Notes under the pieces: generated by a model
The model's database searches: none
Seen by the model: only the letters and a program-made list of their open reading frames with translations
What the model was told of the DNA's origin: nothing
Shown: piece after piece, positions 1 through 10,792 of the stretch
Position numbering within the stretch: position 1 is the stretch's first letter
How the letters are laid out: every line of letters starts with the position of its first letter
Position numbers and translations under genes: made by a program
Assembly (NCBI RefSeq): GCF_002865645.1
Contig: NW_020194677.1
Location: 310,001 to 374,000 of the forward strand
DNA: 64,000 bases
Direction: 5' to 3'
Origin: Hyaloscypha bicolor E
Taxonomy: Eukaryota; Ascomycota; Leotiomycetes; Helotiales; Hyaloscyphaceae

Positions 1-1020
1 CGGTGGGAACTTTGACGGCTGATCAACCTCGGGGGCCACAAATGAGACGGGAGTTGTTGTCTTCGGTGCCGCACTTGCCGCTTCCGTGATCATTGGATGA
101 CCGGGTTTGGCCGGTGGTTGTGACTCGGGTGATTTCCCATCAGGAATTATGGGCTTGATGGGTTCAGGTGCTTTTGCTTCCTTCTTAGCGATCTCAACAG
201 CCGTGATCTTCTCCTCTGGTTTCGTCTCTTCCGGAGTTTTTATCGCTTCCTTGGGCTTAGGAGTGTCTGGCTTGGTGGCATTTGAGTGTCTTCTGCCACC
301 CGTAGTGCTATCCTCCGCAACTCTCCATGATACGCCACTCTTCGCGGCTATAGTTTGTTCCTTTCCAGTATCCCTGGGAGTCGCCGACCGGTTCGCAATC
401 CTGGGGAATCGTTTCCGGAATTCCCTCTCCTCGAAGTAAAGCACGGCATCCTCTCCAAATGGAATGTATTCCGTGAAGAAGTCGTGGAAATTGTCATTAA
501 CCCTTGAATAGTATACACCTCCACCGTACCCCAATACCGTGAGAAGAAACACTGTGGTGAAGAACCTGCGGAAGAATTTGCGGGGCTTAGGGGGCGGAGG
601 TGGTGGGGGAGGAGTGCTGGCAGGAGGCGGAGGAGGTGTCAAAGGGACATTCTGGGGAGGGATCGAAGAGGTAGAGCTTGGAGTGGCCGGTGTAGGTGAT
701 GTTGAAGCTAACTTCGAGGTTGCGACAGAACCCGGGGGTAGTGATTGAGATGTGCTTGCGCTGGCAGATCCTGGTAGGACAATAGGCTTTGAGTCGATGA
801 TGCTGGGTTTAACACCATCGGTGTATCCTCTCTGTAGACACATAAAGTAGTTAGCATTTCATCTTCCTTCTTAATTGAGTGTATTCAATTTCATCAGAGC
901 TCCTACCAAGCTTCCCGAGGCCACCCGGCCTGCTTGTACCGCGTGCCATTGACGCCCAGCGTTGGCTACACTGGGCTTGTACCCAAATGCCCTCGACGAG
1001 CGAAGTGAGGCGCGCAGCAT
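1..1020 (-). CDS. MIC60: MICOS complex subunit MIC60 (mitofilin), 3' part beyond window
   Basis: MIC60 is an inner-mitochondrial-membrane protein that forms crista junctions within the MICOS complex. The start at 1020 gives an Arg/Ser-rich amphipathic N-terminus (MLRASLRSSRAFGYKPSV) typical of a mitochondrial targeting signal. An intron, best placed at 906-832, leads into exon 2 at 831, which begins RGYTDG, the usual post-presequence motif. Exon 2 then has a Pro-rich tract, a basic patch (KPRKFFRRFF), one membrane span (VFLLTVLGYGGGVYY) and the family-specific segment with EYIPFGEDAVLYFEE, followed by a Pro/Glu/Lys-rich region that runs off the window at base 1. The mitofilin domain itself is not visible. 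The donor site is uncertain; a GT at about 945 is possible. Identification rests on family knowledge of the membrane span and flanking motif. Confidence 0.88.
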
Positions 1021-1582
1021 GACGGGCTGCGTTGAGCGACGAGGAGATGTTGAGGTTGTGATTGTTGACAGCGAGTGAGGTTGGCAGAAACCATTTTCTT
1101 GCAGCGAGGTCAAGCTTCGGTGTGCCAAGCGATGATGCGCCGGCTAAGATTTGAGCAAGGCTGCGATGTCTCTCTCACCTGCGACGAATATTATCAAAGC
1201 TCAAATCCTGTAGCAGTATACTTTCACATTTCATTTTCATAGTTCCGTATTCCAAAGTGATTTAATGCGTTCTATTGCATATCGTACACCCAGAAATGCC
1301 GCAGAAGAAGTACTGTAAATAAAAAATTGCCTCTCACGCCATATGCAGGAAAAGCATACCGCTGCCGATCCTGCTTCCAGAACAAAGACACCCCAAGGTA
1401 TTAAAGACTGCTCCAGTAAGTGGTCCGAATGACCGCATCTATGTTGATGCCCCGAACACGAAAGAGCAGCTGTGTCCGAGGCGAGTTGTTCATATGAAAG
1501 GCCGTAAAGACAGCTGAACCTCGACTTGTTTAATGCCTCCTCTGCCTGTATTCTCCTTGTCCAACATCTCCAACATATTCCC
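1021..1582. other. Intergenic region between MIC60 and the Rab5 gene
   Basis: About 560 bases lie upstream of MIC60 and downstream of the Rab5-like gene, both on the minus strand. It should hold the MIC60 promoter and the Rab5 3' UTR. Short open frames here have no recognisable domain and no splice continuity with the neighbours. Confidence 0.6.
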
Positions 1583-2458
1583 CTAACAGCCACAGGGGCC
1601 GCCGTTTGCGTTCGTTCCTGGCGCTTCGCTCCTTAACTCAACACCGCCTCGTCCTCCGGCTCTTGGATTTCTCGGCCCAGCCTGGTCTAAGGGAAGTTTC
1701 TTCGCAATCGACGTAAATAATTCTCTAACATTCTCTGATGTCTTCGCTGAGGTCTCGAAGAATAAGAGTCCTGCCTCCCTCGCATATGCCTCGGCATCCG
1801 CGGTCTGAATCGCGCGCTTATCCGGATGGCTGGCGACCAAATCGAGCTTGTTGCCAGCAAGAGCAATGATGATATTTTCGTTGGCTTGTCGTTGAAGTTC
1901 CTTTACCCATTGCTTTGCCTTATCCAGAGATGACTGACCCGGAAACGTTAGCCGCATTGCCAAATCGACCCAGTTAACAAGTATGCTTACAGCTTGCGTA
2001 ATATCGTAGACCACAACAGCACAGTTGGCGTTTCGGTAGTACATGGGTGCGAGAGACTTGTATCGCTCCTGGCCAGCAGTGTCCCATATCTCGAACTTCA
2101 CGGTTGTATTGTCGTCGAGGGATATCGTTTGGGTTAAGAAGGCAGCACCGATGGTTGATTCTCTGAAGTCATCGAATTGGTCCTGTATTGGTGATTAGAA
2201 GAGGCCATAGAGAATATTTTGGCTGAGCTGACTGACCTTAACAAACCGGAGTACAAGTGAACTCTTTTCATATGTTAGCATCGACACGAAGCCTCCTCGC
2301 AAACGGGAAGTACCTTTCCAACCGCAGATTCTCCTAAGATGTACAGTTAAATAATGCTTTACTTCACCGAAGATAGGTAACGTACCCAGTAATACAAGCT
2401 TGAACTGTGCAAATCGAGTGCTCCCTCCGCGGGTGCCTGCTGGGCCTCTGGCAGCCAT
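1583..2458 (-). CDS. VPS21: Rab5/Vps21-type small GTPase
   Basis: A Rab-family GTPase that controls early-endosome fusion and vacuolar sorting. Five exons read 2458-2386, 2333-2314, 2263-2237, 2182-1991 and 1933-1583, giving 220 residues, the usual Rab5 length. The joins are in phase and restore every G motif: P-loop GESAVGKS (about 25-32), switch I with [15 protein letters not shown] (73-79), GNKLD (131-135) and ETSAK (164-168). [15 protein letters not shown] and the [15 protein letters not shown] helix are Rab5-specific. The protein ends in CGC, a CXC geranylgeranylation signal that anchors it to membranes. Exon 2 is only 20 bases and splits the P-loop, so automated predictors could miss it. 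Paralogue assignment (Vps21 versus Ypt52/53) is inference. Confidence 0.93.
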
Positions 2459-2792
2459 CTTGGAATGAAGCTGAGTTGTTCAGAATAGCGTGGATGGGTC
2501 GCACAATGTCTGCCGTGAAGGTTCGCGGCCGTGGGGCGTGGGTGCGAGGCGTCGATGGCGTTGAGGTGGTGGATTGTTTTCCCCAGCTTGAGATGGAGGT
2601 GACGATGTTTCGCTGGGAACAAGAGAGGCACCGCTCAAGTTGACACACGTGACTCAGCCACAATTACGCACGCATCCCGGTCCCGACTTCAGCATTGATA
2701 GTCGAACCGTTGGAATTGATACAAAATTTCTCGGTATTGGGTCTCATTCCCTCGGGTTCACAGCCTTGGTTTCTCGATTGCAAGCAGACAAC
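2459..2792. promoter_or_regulatory. Divergent upstream region of the Rab5-like gene and the broken gene at 2793
   Basis: About 330 bases separate the minus-strand Rab5 start from the plus-strand ATG at 2793. This is probably the Rab5 promoter. I see no clear TATA box or repeated operator. Confidence 0.4.
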
Positions 2793-3451
2793 ATGACAGA
2801 AAGAGCTCCCGTGGAACCTTTGGAGCATGGGCTCGAGGCGAAAGATAGTGCAGACGCCGACTTGTCAGACCTAGAATCCTCAGAGGAGGAAGACTCTGAG
2901 CTTGATGATCTTAAAGATAGTCGCCGTCCTCTCCGCTTCATCGACGACTTTCCGAACTGCCTCTAGACACTCCAGACAGTCACGCTCATTTAGTCAACAC
3001 CCGAGGCTTCGATGAAGAAGTCAACGCTGACAAGGCGACGGCCATCGATGCCGCTGTTACCCTCCTTGATAACTAGGATCCCGAGGGTTTAAAGAAATTC
3101 GGGATCCTCGCATTGAGAGGTTCACATGGCGGCGGCATCGAAAAGGCCCCTTTCAAGAAGTCGTAGTCCTGCGCAGAAAGAAGCTGGTCCAAGTCAGTCT
3201 ACCCTGAGGGGGCTGACGAATTTCAAGATGGGTGTCAAGGATGAGAATAGCAGGTGGGATGACGCTGGTATCCAATACAAGGACGATAATTTGCTCAGAA
3301 ATTAGAGACTGGATCATGTCGAGTAATATGGGGGTGCAGGCCGCACCAAAAATTTCAATGACATGGTGACTTCTGCCTTTGCAAAGGGCATCTATTACAA
3401 CAAGCCGTGGGAGAGGGATTGGGACTTTGAGTTTCCACTTGAGGCTTTGTG
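2793..3451 (+). pseudogene. Unrecognised broken gene with acidic N-terminus
   Basis: From the ATG at 2793 an open frame encodes an acidic stretch (DLSDLESSEEEDSELDD) and stops at 2964-2966. A coding-like reading continues in another frame just after (PLDTPDSHAHLVNTRGFDEE), stops again, resumes with KKFGILALRGSHGGGIEKAP, changes frame once more, and ends near 3451 with YYNKPWERDWDFEFPLEAL. No GT/AG introns of normal size join these pieces, so I read it as one gene with several stops and frame changes. I do not recognise the family. A multi-intron gene with unusual splice sites is a less likely alternative. Confidence 0.5.
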
Positions 3452-3808
3452 AGGAGAGGCACTGTCAAACTTCTCAAATCTATGATACTCCAAGAAGGTA
3501 TATCGCAAAAATAATGGGGCATATTTTTTAATAAAACGAACGAAAGACAAAGCCATGTAAACTTCCATCAAACTGTCAACCTGGGAGAAATGGAATGAAA
3601 TTGCCCTGTGAATATCAAGCCATGTGCCAAGCCTTTAAGGCGGCACCGTCAAAGCCGCCCTTGTTTAATTTCACAGGGCAAGGCTTCGGAACTTGAGAAA
3701 GACAGCTCTCCAGCTTCACAACAGACCCCACTGCCCATGATTGTCTGAACACAGCCGCAGACAAAGCATAGCACTCCTAGCTACTGTGGTCTGCACATCT
3801 TCGCAATC
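3452..3808. promoter_or_regulatory. Upstream region of SAC1
   Basis: About 360 bases before the SAC1 start. It contains a short imperfect dyad (GGCGGCACCGTCAAAGCCGCC) near 3641-3661 and no open frame of note. It should carry the SAC1 promoter and 5' UTR. Confidence 0.4.
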
Positions 3809-6004
3809 ATGGCTTCCCTACCATTCCGGGACATCAACGTCCATGCTTCCACATCGCATTACGCCTTCACTTCGCCTTCCTCGCCATCGGCCCCAACACT
3901 CGTTGTCGACCGCCCATCAGGAGATCTCCGCTTGAACGACGGGACATTATTGGGAGGGAAGCGTGTCTCTAGCATCGCCGGGATTTTGGGCATGATCAAG
4001 TTACGGCTAGGTAGGGTTACCAGCGAGGCCCGATCTGTACACAAAAGTTGATTACAACCCAGACAAATACATCATCGTCATTACCAAAGCTCAGCCAATG
4101 GGCAGACTGAAGGGACATATGGTATATAAAGTCATTGCGACCGAGTTCCTGCCTCTGCGAGAACGACCCCTCCACGATCAGGACGAGGACACCTACCTAG
4201 CCTTGCTTAAGGCGTTCATCAAGTCTTCCCCCATGTACTTCTCGTACTCCTTCGACATCACAAACACATTTCAAAGGCAATCACAACTCGACCCTTCTGT
4301 GCCATTATGGGAGAGAGCAGATGATCGATTCTTCTGGAACAAGTTCGTCCAGTCCGATCTCATCGATTTCCGGACCTCGGGGACTCGACATCAGCATGGC
4401 CAGCAGCCCGGAGTGGATCCTTATATACTTCCTGTTATGTTTGGAATGATGGAGATTATTACAACCAGGGTCAAGTCGACTCCTCTCACCTTGGTCTTGA
4501 TTACTCGGCGGTCACGGCACCGAGCTGGGACAAGATACTTCTCGAGGGGAATTGATGAGCAAGGTCATGTCTCCAATTTCAATGAGACAGAGCAAATCAT
4601 TATCTTGAATGATAGTACCAGTGGCTTAGGCGGCTTTGCTGGTGGTGGTGGAATGCAGAATGGTAAGGTTGGTGGATCTGGAGGAAAGGAAGTCCAGATA
4701 ATGTCCTACGTTCAGACCAGAGGAAGTGTGCCTGTATTTTGGGCCGAGGTCAACACGCTGCACTATACCCCGAAGCTGCAGATTCGCGGTGTGGAGACAG
4801 CAGTCTCGGCCGCCCAGGCGCATTTCGACGAGCAAATCCGACTATACGGGGACAATTACCTCGTCAATCTTGTGAAACAAAAGGGCCGAGAGCAGAGAGT
4901 GAAAGAGGCATATGAGCAAATGATTAAGATGCTTGTGTCCTCGCCTTTTGAGGGCACTTCGGAAGACAGTAGATCGAGCGAAAAGTTCCATCTCGTCGAA
5001 TCAAGCACTAGCCAGCAAGAATTCGATCGCCTGCACTATGTCTATTTCGACTTCCATAACGAGACCAAGGGCTTGCAATGGCATCGAGTACAGCTTCTAG
5101 TCGATCAGCTCCACGACGCACTAGAAAGACAGCAGTACTTCCGTGGTGTCGATATGCCCGCGGATCTCGAAGGCCGCCTTGAAGTCCGCAATCATCAGAC
5201 CAGTGTCATTCGAACCAATTGCATGGATTGTCTTGATCGTACAAATGTTGTTCAAAGCATCCTTGCTCGTACGGCCCTCAACCGACAACTCACTGACCTG
5301 GGTGTTCTCTCCCGCGGCGAGACCTTCACATCCGACCCAGCCTTCGAAGTTCTCTTCCGCAAGATATGGGCCGACAACGCAGATGTGGTGTCTACGTCGT
5401 ACTCTGGAACTGGAGCGCTGAAGACCGATTTCACTCGTACTGGTGTACGCACAAAAGCAGGTCTTCTTCAAGATGGACGGAATTCAATGACCCGGTACTT
5501 CAGGAACAACTTCACTGATGGTCCCAAGCAAGACGCTTTTGATCTCTTCCTTGGGGCCTATCTACCAACCACGAGTTCATACCTCCTCTTCGTAGACCAA
5601 CGGCCGCTTCTCGTCCAATCCATCCCCTACGTCTTCGCCTTCAGTTTATTCTTTGTCTTCATCGGGTCCTTTACAAGAAGATTGCCAGATGCTGCTGTCC
5701 TTCCTGTGAGAATATTCATCTTGTTCTGGTTCGTCGTCGCAGCTTGGTGTGCGAACTTCATCATCAGGAACGGGATGCTATACGTAAGTCCCTCCCCTTT
5801 TATTCTTTTAATATTGGAGGCTAATCCTAGTAGGTCAATTGGCCAAAGCTCAACCCGCGACCGTGGGCCACTGAAGGGTACCAGGAGGCCATCAGCAATG
5901 TTCGGAAGGACAAAGTGATTGGTGGTTTGGTTGCAAGACATGAGAGGGGTCTCAGTACTGCCAGGTACACGAATGCGGAAGAGGGGAAGAAAAGGATTGA
6001 GTAG
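3809..6004 (+). CDS. SAC1: SAC1 phosphoinositide phosphatase
   Basis: SAC1 removes phosphate from PI4P and related lipids on ER and Golgi membranes. Exons 3809-4010, 4063-5783 and 5834-6004 join in phase to give 697 residues, close to family length. The first join restores MIKLRL-DKYIIVITKA and the last restores NGMLY-VNWPKL. The Sac domain covers most of the protein, with the catalytic CX5R motif CMDCLDR (residues 454-460) inside RTNCMDCLDRTNVVQ. Near the C-terminus are two hydrophobic spans (around YVFAFSLFFVFIGSF and RIFILFWFVVAAWC) that anchor the enzyme with the catalytic domain in the cytosol. A Gly-rich insertion (GLGGFAGGGG) lies in the middle and varies in this family. No damage is seen. 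Confidence 0.96.
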
Positions 6005-6541
6005 AGGCGTCTTCGACTTTTTGTTCATCTGTTGATTTCTCGACGTTGGGAAGCTTCTATAGATTTCCCGAAGGCGGCAGGCCCGTTTAGACTAATGTTA
6101 TATCCGCGCTGTACGGTTATTCTTTCAGTTACTCTTTAATTGCTGGCTTCTGGTGCTGGCTCAATATAATGATGGTGTAAGTCTCACAATTTTGCGTCCG
6201 GAGTGTTCAGATCCGACCTCCCATGTCACAACTCATAAGCGGGGGCAGTTCCCAACCTTTACGCATTCTGCTTATGGTCTCCACTCTGCTACTGTCCAAT
6301 AATAAACTCCAGGTGTGTGGATTCTCCAGAGGATGCATGCTTGCGAAAGCGGAAGCTTGAATCTTTCCACTGTACCTGTGTCAAACACATCGAGAAGCGT
6401 CAACTCAACAATGGAGTTATCGGCATTTGTATCAACTCACACCTTAAGTCCAGGTGATCGGCTCATGCTCAAGCCAATCTATACGGCCTCACAAGCACCC
6501 CATCCCACTTCGAAGAACTGATCACAAATTCACAAGAACCT
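6005..6541. other. Intergenic region after SAC1
   Basis: About 540 bases, probably the SAC1 3' UTR and then upstream sequence of the aldo-keto reductase relic. No coding features are recognised. Confidence 0.5.
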
Positions 6542-6581
6542 CATGAACGTCGTCGACGCCTCCATTTCCCAAGTCAGCACC

Positions 6582-7660
6582 ATGTCTCCCCCCTCAAAAC
6601 TAAATTGCCTATTGTCTGCGCGCCATGACTATGAGCAAGCCAGGTTCGCCCCCCACCCTCTATCAGATTTTGAATGCCTGTGCTCACATCTCCAGGCGTC
6701 GAACAAACACGCATCCACAACCTCCCCGCCGCCTCCGCCATCCTCGACTATTCCCAGTCTCACGGCCACAACGAGATTGACACCGCACGCGTCTACGGCG
6801 GTGGTTCCTCTGGAGAGCAACTGGGCAATCTCGACTTGCAAAAGCGCCATCTGGGGATGGGAACGAAATCCTACCCTCATTCGGAGGAGTCCCCGGCGAA
6901 ACTCCCTCTCATTTCCGCGGCGGACTTACGAAGGTACCTTCTAGTGAGCTAAGCGACGTTGCAGTGCAAGGAATTGGATCTCTGGTATCTCCACGCTCCG
7001 GACCGCAGCACGCCGTTTGAAGAGACTTTCAAGGCGACAGATGAGATATATAGAGGAGGGTTGTTTGACAGATTCGGAATCTCAAATTACATGGCATGGG
7101 GAGTTGCTTATATCAATGAGGTTTGCATCGAGAATGGCTCAAGAAGACCGACTATTTGCCAGGGTGTGTATAACGCGATACACCGTACCAGTGATACGGA
7201 ACAATTGCCAGCACTGAGATATTTCGGCATGGCCTTTTATGTGTTGTCTGCTTTGGCGGGCGGGTATCTTACAGATTGGTATTCGAGGGTGGTCGCGAAG
7301 GCTTCGGAGGGAGGCGGGAAGATTGAGGAGGGGAGCCGCTTTGATGGAAAGACGAGCCAGGATAAGAGTTATCGGCAGAGGCACTGGAATGAGAGTATGT
7401 TTACAGCACTTGATCTGATTCGAAGTGTGGCAGGGAAACATAATTTGACGGAAGTGGAGAGTGCGTTGCGGTGGTTGATGTATCATATCAGGTTGGACGT
7501 GGGGAGTAGCGATAAGGTTATTATTGGGGCGAGTAGTGAGAAGCATCTTGACAAGAATTTGCTGGATTTTGAAAAAGGTTCGTTGCCGGATGATGTGGTG
7601 CAAGCGCTGGACGAGGTGTGGAGGATGGCAAAGGGGGTGGCTTGTAGTTACTATCACTGA
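6582..7660 (+). pseudogene. Aldo-keto reductase (AKR7 / aflatoxin-aldehyde reductase type), broken
   Basis: The translation follows the AKR7 family: SKPGVEQTRIHNL, NEIDTARVYGGG (catalytic Asp and Tyr), TKSYPH (catalytic Lys), LDLWYLHAPDRSTPFEET (catalytic His), FGISNYMAW and a C-terminal NADPH-binding segment (KVIIGASSEKHLDKNL). An intron at 6644-6695 joins AMTMSKP to GVEQTR. Two faults are visible. The ATG at 6582 is in a different frame from AMTMSKP, so a frameshift lies between about 6601 and 6625. An in-frame TAA at 6950-6952 sits inside the helix before LQCKELDLWYLH. A GT...AG pair spans that stop but would make a 31-base, out-of-frame intron. All four active-site residues survive, so inactivation looks recent, or the faults are sequence errors. 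Confidence 0.8.
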
Positions 7661-7860
7661 AATTGAGAAAGATGGTGTAGAGTTGGTTCCTGGTCTCTCA
7701 ATTCACAGGTAAATTAAACAGTCAGTTTGAGTAAGAACCCCGGCTATGTTCAAGCTCTGCACGGTCAACGTTTCGGTCCCCATTTTGACTCTCAGCACCT
7801 GAGATTCCATTCTTCGAATCTTCTCGCAGCAACGAGCAAATTGTTCCTAGCACCCGCTCT

Positions 7861-8810
7861 TCACATAGTAGTGCAATACGTTGGGAGAAGACTGGTGACC
7901 GCACTCGTAACCGCATGAACGGTCCCCAAACCCACCTCTCCCGCCTCGGCAGCCTTATGCTCATTCCCCTCGATCAGCTTGAAGATCATATGATTCATAT
8001 CCCCCTGCGTAATTGGCCTCTCACTCTTTCTCCATCCCTCCTTGAACGGAACTCTCTCCTCCTCTATCCTCTATCAGTACTCATCCCCCTTCCTGCTCAT
8101 CACCTAGGACCACTCACCAAATAAAACCCTCAAATACTCCACCGGGATCTTCCCTTCTTTTGGATCTCCCAGCAAGCCGAGAAAGAGAGCAGATTCGCCA
8201 TAGCTGAGCACAAACTCCTTAATTCCATACTGGAAATCCTTCCCCGCCTCCTCATGCGCTTTCTTAACCGCCAGCAACCTCTCGTACCTAGCTTTGCTCA
8301 CACTCTCAAAGCTCGTCTCCGTCTCCTCCCCATACGTCTTCACAACCTCTTCCCAAATCTCTTTGTTGAAGGAATGATTATCCCCCAGCAAGAAGTCATT
8401 CCGGGACAATGAGACGTCATGTTCGATTAATCCGTGCTTGTTCACGTGGTCAAGGTCGAAAGAGTGAGCGGATTTATCCGGGTTGGCGGTCACAGCGACG
8501 GAGGCGAAGACGGTGGCGATGGTGGGGGAGAGGTTTATGGACTGCGTGAGGGCGGCGACGGCGGCTTCTTTGGTGATGCCGTGGCCGGAGTGCGGGAGGA
8601 TGTGGTGGTTTGCGAGTGCATTGATCATGGGGCAGGGGGAGCGGACTGTGTGGTGTTAGTGAGGTCGATCTTGGGATAGACGAAACGGAGGGAATGGAGT
8701 TGATATGAGTGCAAGCGAGATGGAATACCATCGCCTTCGCCGGCTGGCTCCCATTTCGTCCAGTCGATTTCGGGATGGCCTTCGGGAGGACTCTCGTGAT
8801 TTTCAGCCAT
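7861..8810 (-). CDS. Heme-thiolate peroxygenase (short unspecific peroxygenase / chloroperoxidase family)
   Basis: The family inserts oxygen from H2O2 into organic substrates with a Cys-ligated heme. Three exons, 8810-8729, 8645-8118 and about 8063-7861, give about 270 residues, as in short peroxygenases. The first join makes the diagnostic GDVRSPCP, whose Cys (about residue 32) is the proximal heme ligand. IEHD at about 101-104 is the metal-binding/acid-base motif of the short group. The C-terminal exon supplies ERVPFKEGW and GDMNHMIFKLIEGNEHKA. No signal peptide is present (N-terminus MAENHESPPEGHPEIDW), so the protein is probably intracellular, unlike the secreted model enzymes. The last acceptor is inferred from phase only. 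Neighbours are two broken redox genes. Confidence 0.88.
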
Positions 8811-9540
8811 GGTGGAAGAGAAGGTGAATGCGACTTTGAAGACTCTGAAGGTACAATATTAAGAAAGGAACGTGCTTTAGGATTATAGTAAGGTGGGTAT
8901 GAAAGATGAGGTTAAATGAGGAAGTAAGCATGGTGAGATATGCATGAGGTCAGCTTTCCCGAGTTGGAGAGGTTCTGTCGCACCTTCCAGTACTGAGCAA
9001 TCACACTGGCTAAGGTCGGGAACGCGAGAGGATGCACTGCAGTTATGATTCGATTTGCCGGCCGAACCTAATCAGCACTGCAGGCGTACCATGCAACCTG
9101 TGTTCCAGCTGGCTCGCTTCCAACCACCTTGCCCATACCATGCCACCACTAAGAATGGCATGTGCCAACGGCGCGGTGGCTTTGGAGCTTGTGTGGAGGT
9201 GCATAAGCTTGCTTTCGCTTCTTGGAATTGACAAATCGTATGGTTTCTGTTGAACTGACTTTTTTATGCGGGATGGCTCGTGATTGATGTTTCACATGGG
9301 AAATGTTGACTTAACATCGGCTGCATTCCGCATTACTTGTTTCTTAGCTTTGTCGCACAAAATATTTCTAGCAGAGGCTGTGGTGTAATAGCACCAACAT
9401 TGTGGTTCGAAGTGCCACAGTCTGTATCAAATCTTCACTTCTTTGACGCTAAGTATTTCGACGGATCTTCCTTTCCATATCCCACGGTATCATGCTCTTT
9501 CAGCCGTGATACACCTCCAGCAGTTGTCGATCCTCCAACC
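8811..9540. other. Intergenic region upstream of the peroxygenase
   Basis: About 730 bases holding the peroxygenase promoter and sequence past the 3' end of the FAD-monooxygenase relic. No gene is seen; the small open frames overlap each other on both strands and have no domain. Confidence 0.5.
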
Positions 9541-10726
9541 ATTTAGCAATGGCCCGCGCAGGATCCCTTACTCTTCCTGCCCTTGACTTTCGAATCTCTT
9601 CATATTATTTCAGGCGATTTAGTACCTCATCAGCTGAAACATCAATTGAGAGGAGAGTTGCGAGAGTGAGTACAATCTCAATGGACATTGAGGCTTCTGA
9701 GAATACAGAGAGACAGAACGCTTGACAAGCGTCTTCGGGGAAGAGAGGTGTGGTCTTGACTCCACGTGGGAAATATGGACCATTTCCATCAACTTCCAGA
9801 TCCGGAAGCCATCAGAATCAGCAAGATCGAGAAGTCGTCCGTCGCCGTGCTCTGGGTTCAAACTCGCTGTCGACCTTTGAAACGGTTTCCAAAGACGCTT
9901 TCTGATCGTATACTAGGGCAAGCCCGAAAGGTTGAAGAGTTTTCCAGATAAGAATGACTTACCGACTGCAGCAGAATTATCGTCTGTGACCTCCTGGTCG
10001 GACGGTTCCCTGGGGTAGGTACGGGTGACATTGAACTACATGTCAAGAGTCATAGGATGCACCAGAATCCGCTTGTCATTTTGTCGTTTCCCTTCCAACC
10101 GAACATGTGGCAATCCCCGACAACGAGCGTTGCTATGGCCTCCTCCTTTGCAATGTCGACTTCGACACCATGAACCGAAAGCAATTGTGTCCTGTGACTT
10201 AATATGGAAAGAATCTCGTGCTGGCAATAACGCTTAGCCGAACTACAAAATGCACACCATCAGGACCGATTATAAGATCAGCAGAAATCCTCTCACCACC
10301 CTCCAGAACCGAAGGGGTGTTCTCCACATCCACCTCCTTGACTTCCACCCTAGTCCTAAGTTTCACTCCGCTTTCAACCGCAGCGTCCATAAACAGCCTA
10401 TCCAACTGCGCTCGAAACGCAAAAACCGACGTCTCATTTCCCCTTCTCTCTCCATCTTTATTCCCATCAAACAAACGTGTCGTTTTGCCGTCTGGGTCCA
10501 CCGTCGGGACATTGTTCGAAGAGACAGCCCCCTGAGAAATTGTGTTGATTCCAAGATACTTCAAGCATTAATTAGATTCCGCCGCGATCCAGAAGGCGTA
10601 CCCTACTTCGCTGGCCGAGGTAGAACGCTCGTGGATGGGGACTTGGTGCCCGTTTTTGGCGAGAGCGATGGCTGTTGCTGGGCCGCCGATACCTTCGCCG
10701 ATTATGGCGATTTGGAGGGGTGCCAT
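9541..10726 (-). pseudogene. FAD-dependent aromatic monooxygenase (salicylate-hydroxylase type), heavily decayed
   Basis: The start at 10726 encodes the FAD-binding GxGxxG fold (MAPLQIAIIGEGIGGPATA). An in-frame TAA at 10568-10570 interrupts it, then CLKYLGINTISQGAV, SVFAFRAQLDRLF and ADLIIGPDGVHFVVR continue in the same frame, where family members have the GADGVHS motif. After a stop at 10199 further matches appear in other frames: NDKRILVHPMTLDM followed by TAG and FNVTRTYPREPSDQE, then a likely intron from about 9958, then the decayed FAD-binding DG motif around 9720-9780, and SADEVLNRLK with YEEIRKSRAGRV near 9590-9640. At least four stops or frame changes rule out function. Several faults fit C-to-T change (CAG to TAG), as in repeat-induced point mutation, which is inference. 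Confidence 0.82.
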
Positions 10727-10792
10727 TGTTTCGTGGAGACGGGAAAGGTGGTTTCGCTTTTGGGAAATGAGGCGGTGATGAAAGCTGTACAT

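Noticed and set aside
107..748. Plus-strand Gly-rich and hydrophobic frames at the left edge
   Set aside because: They are antisense to MIC60 exon 2; the Gly run is the complement of its Pro run, and the frames start with TTG or GTG.
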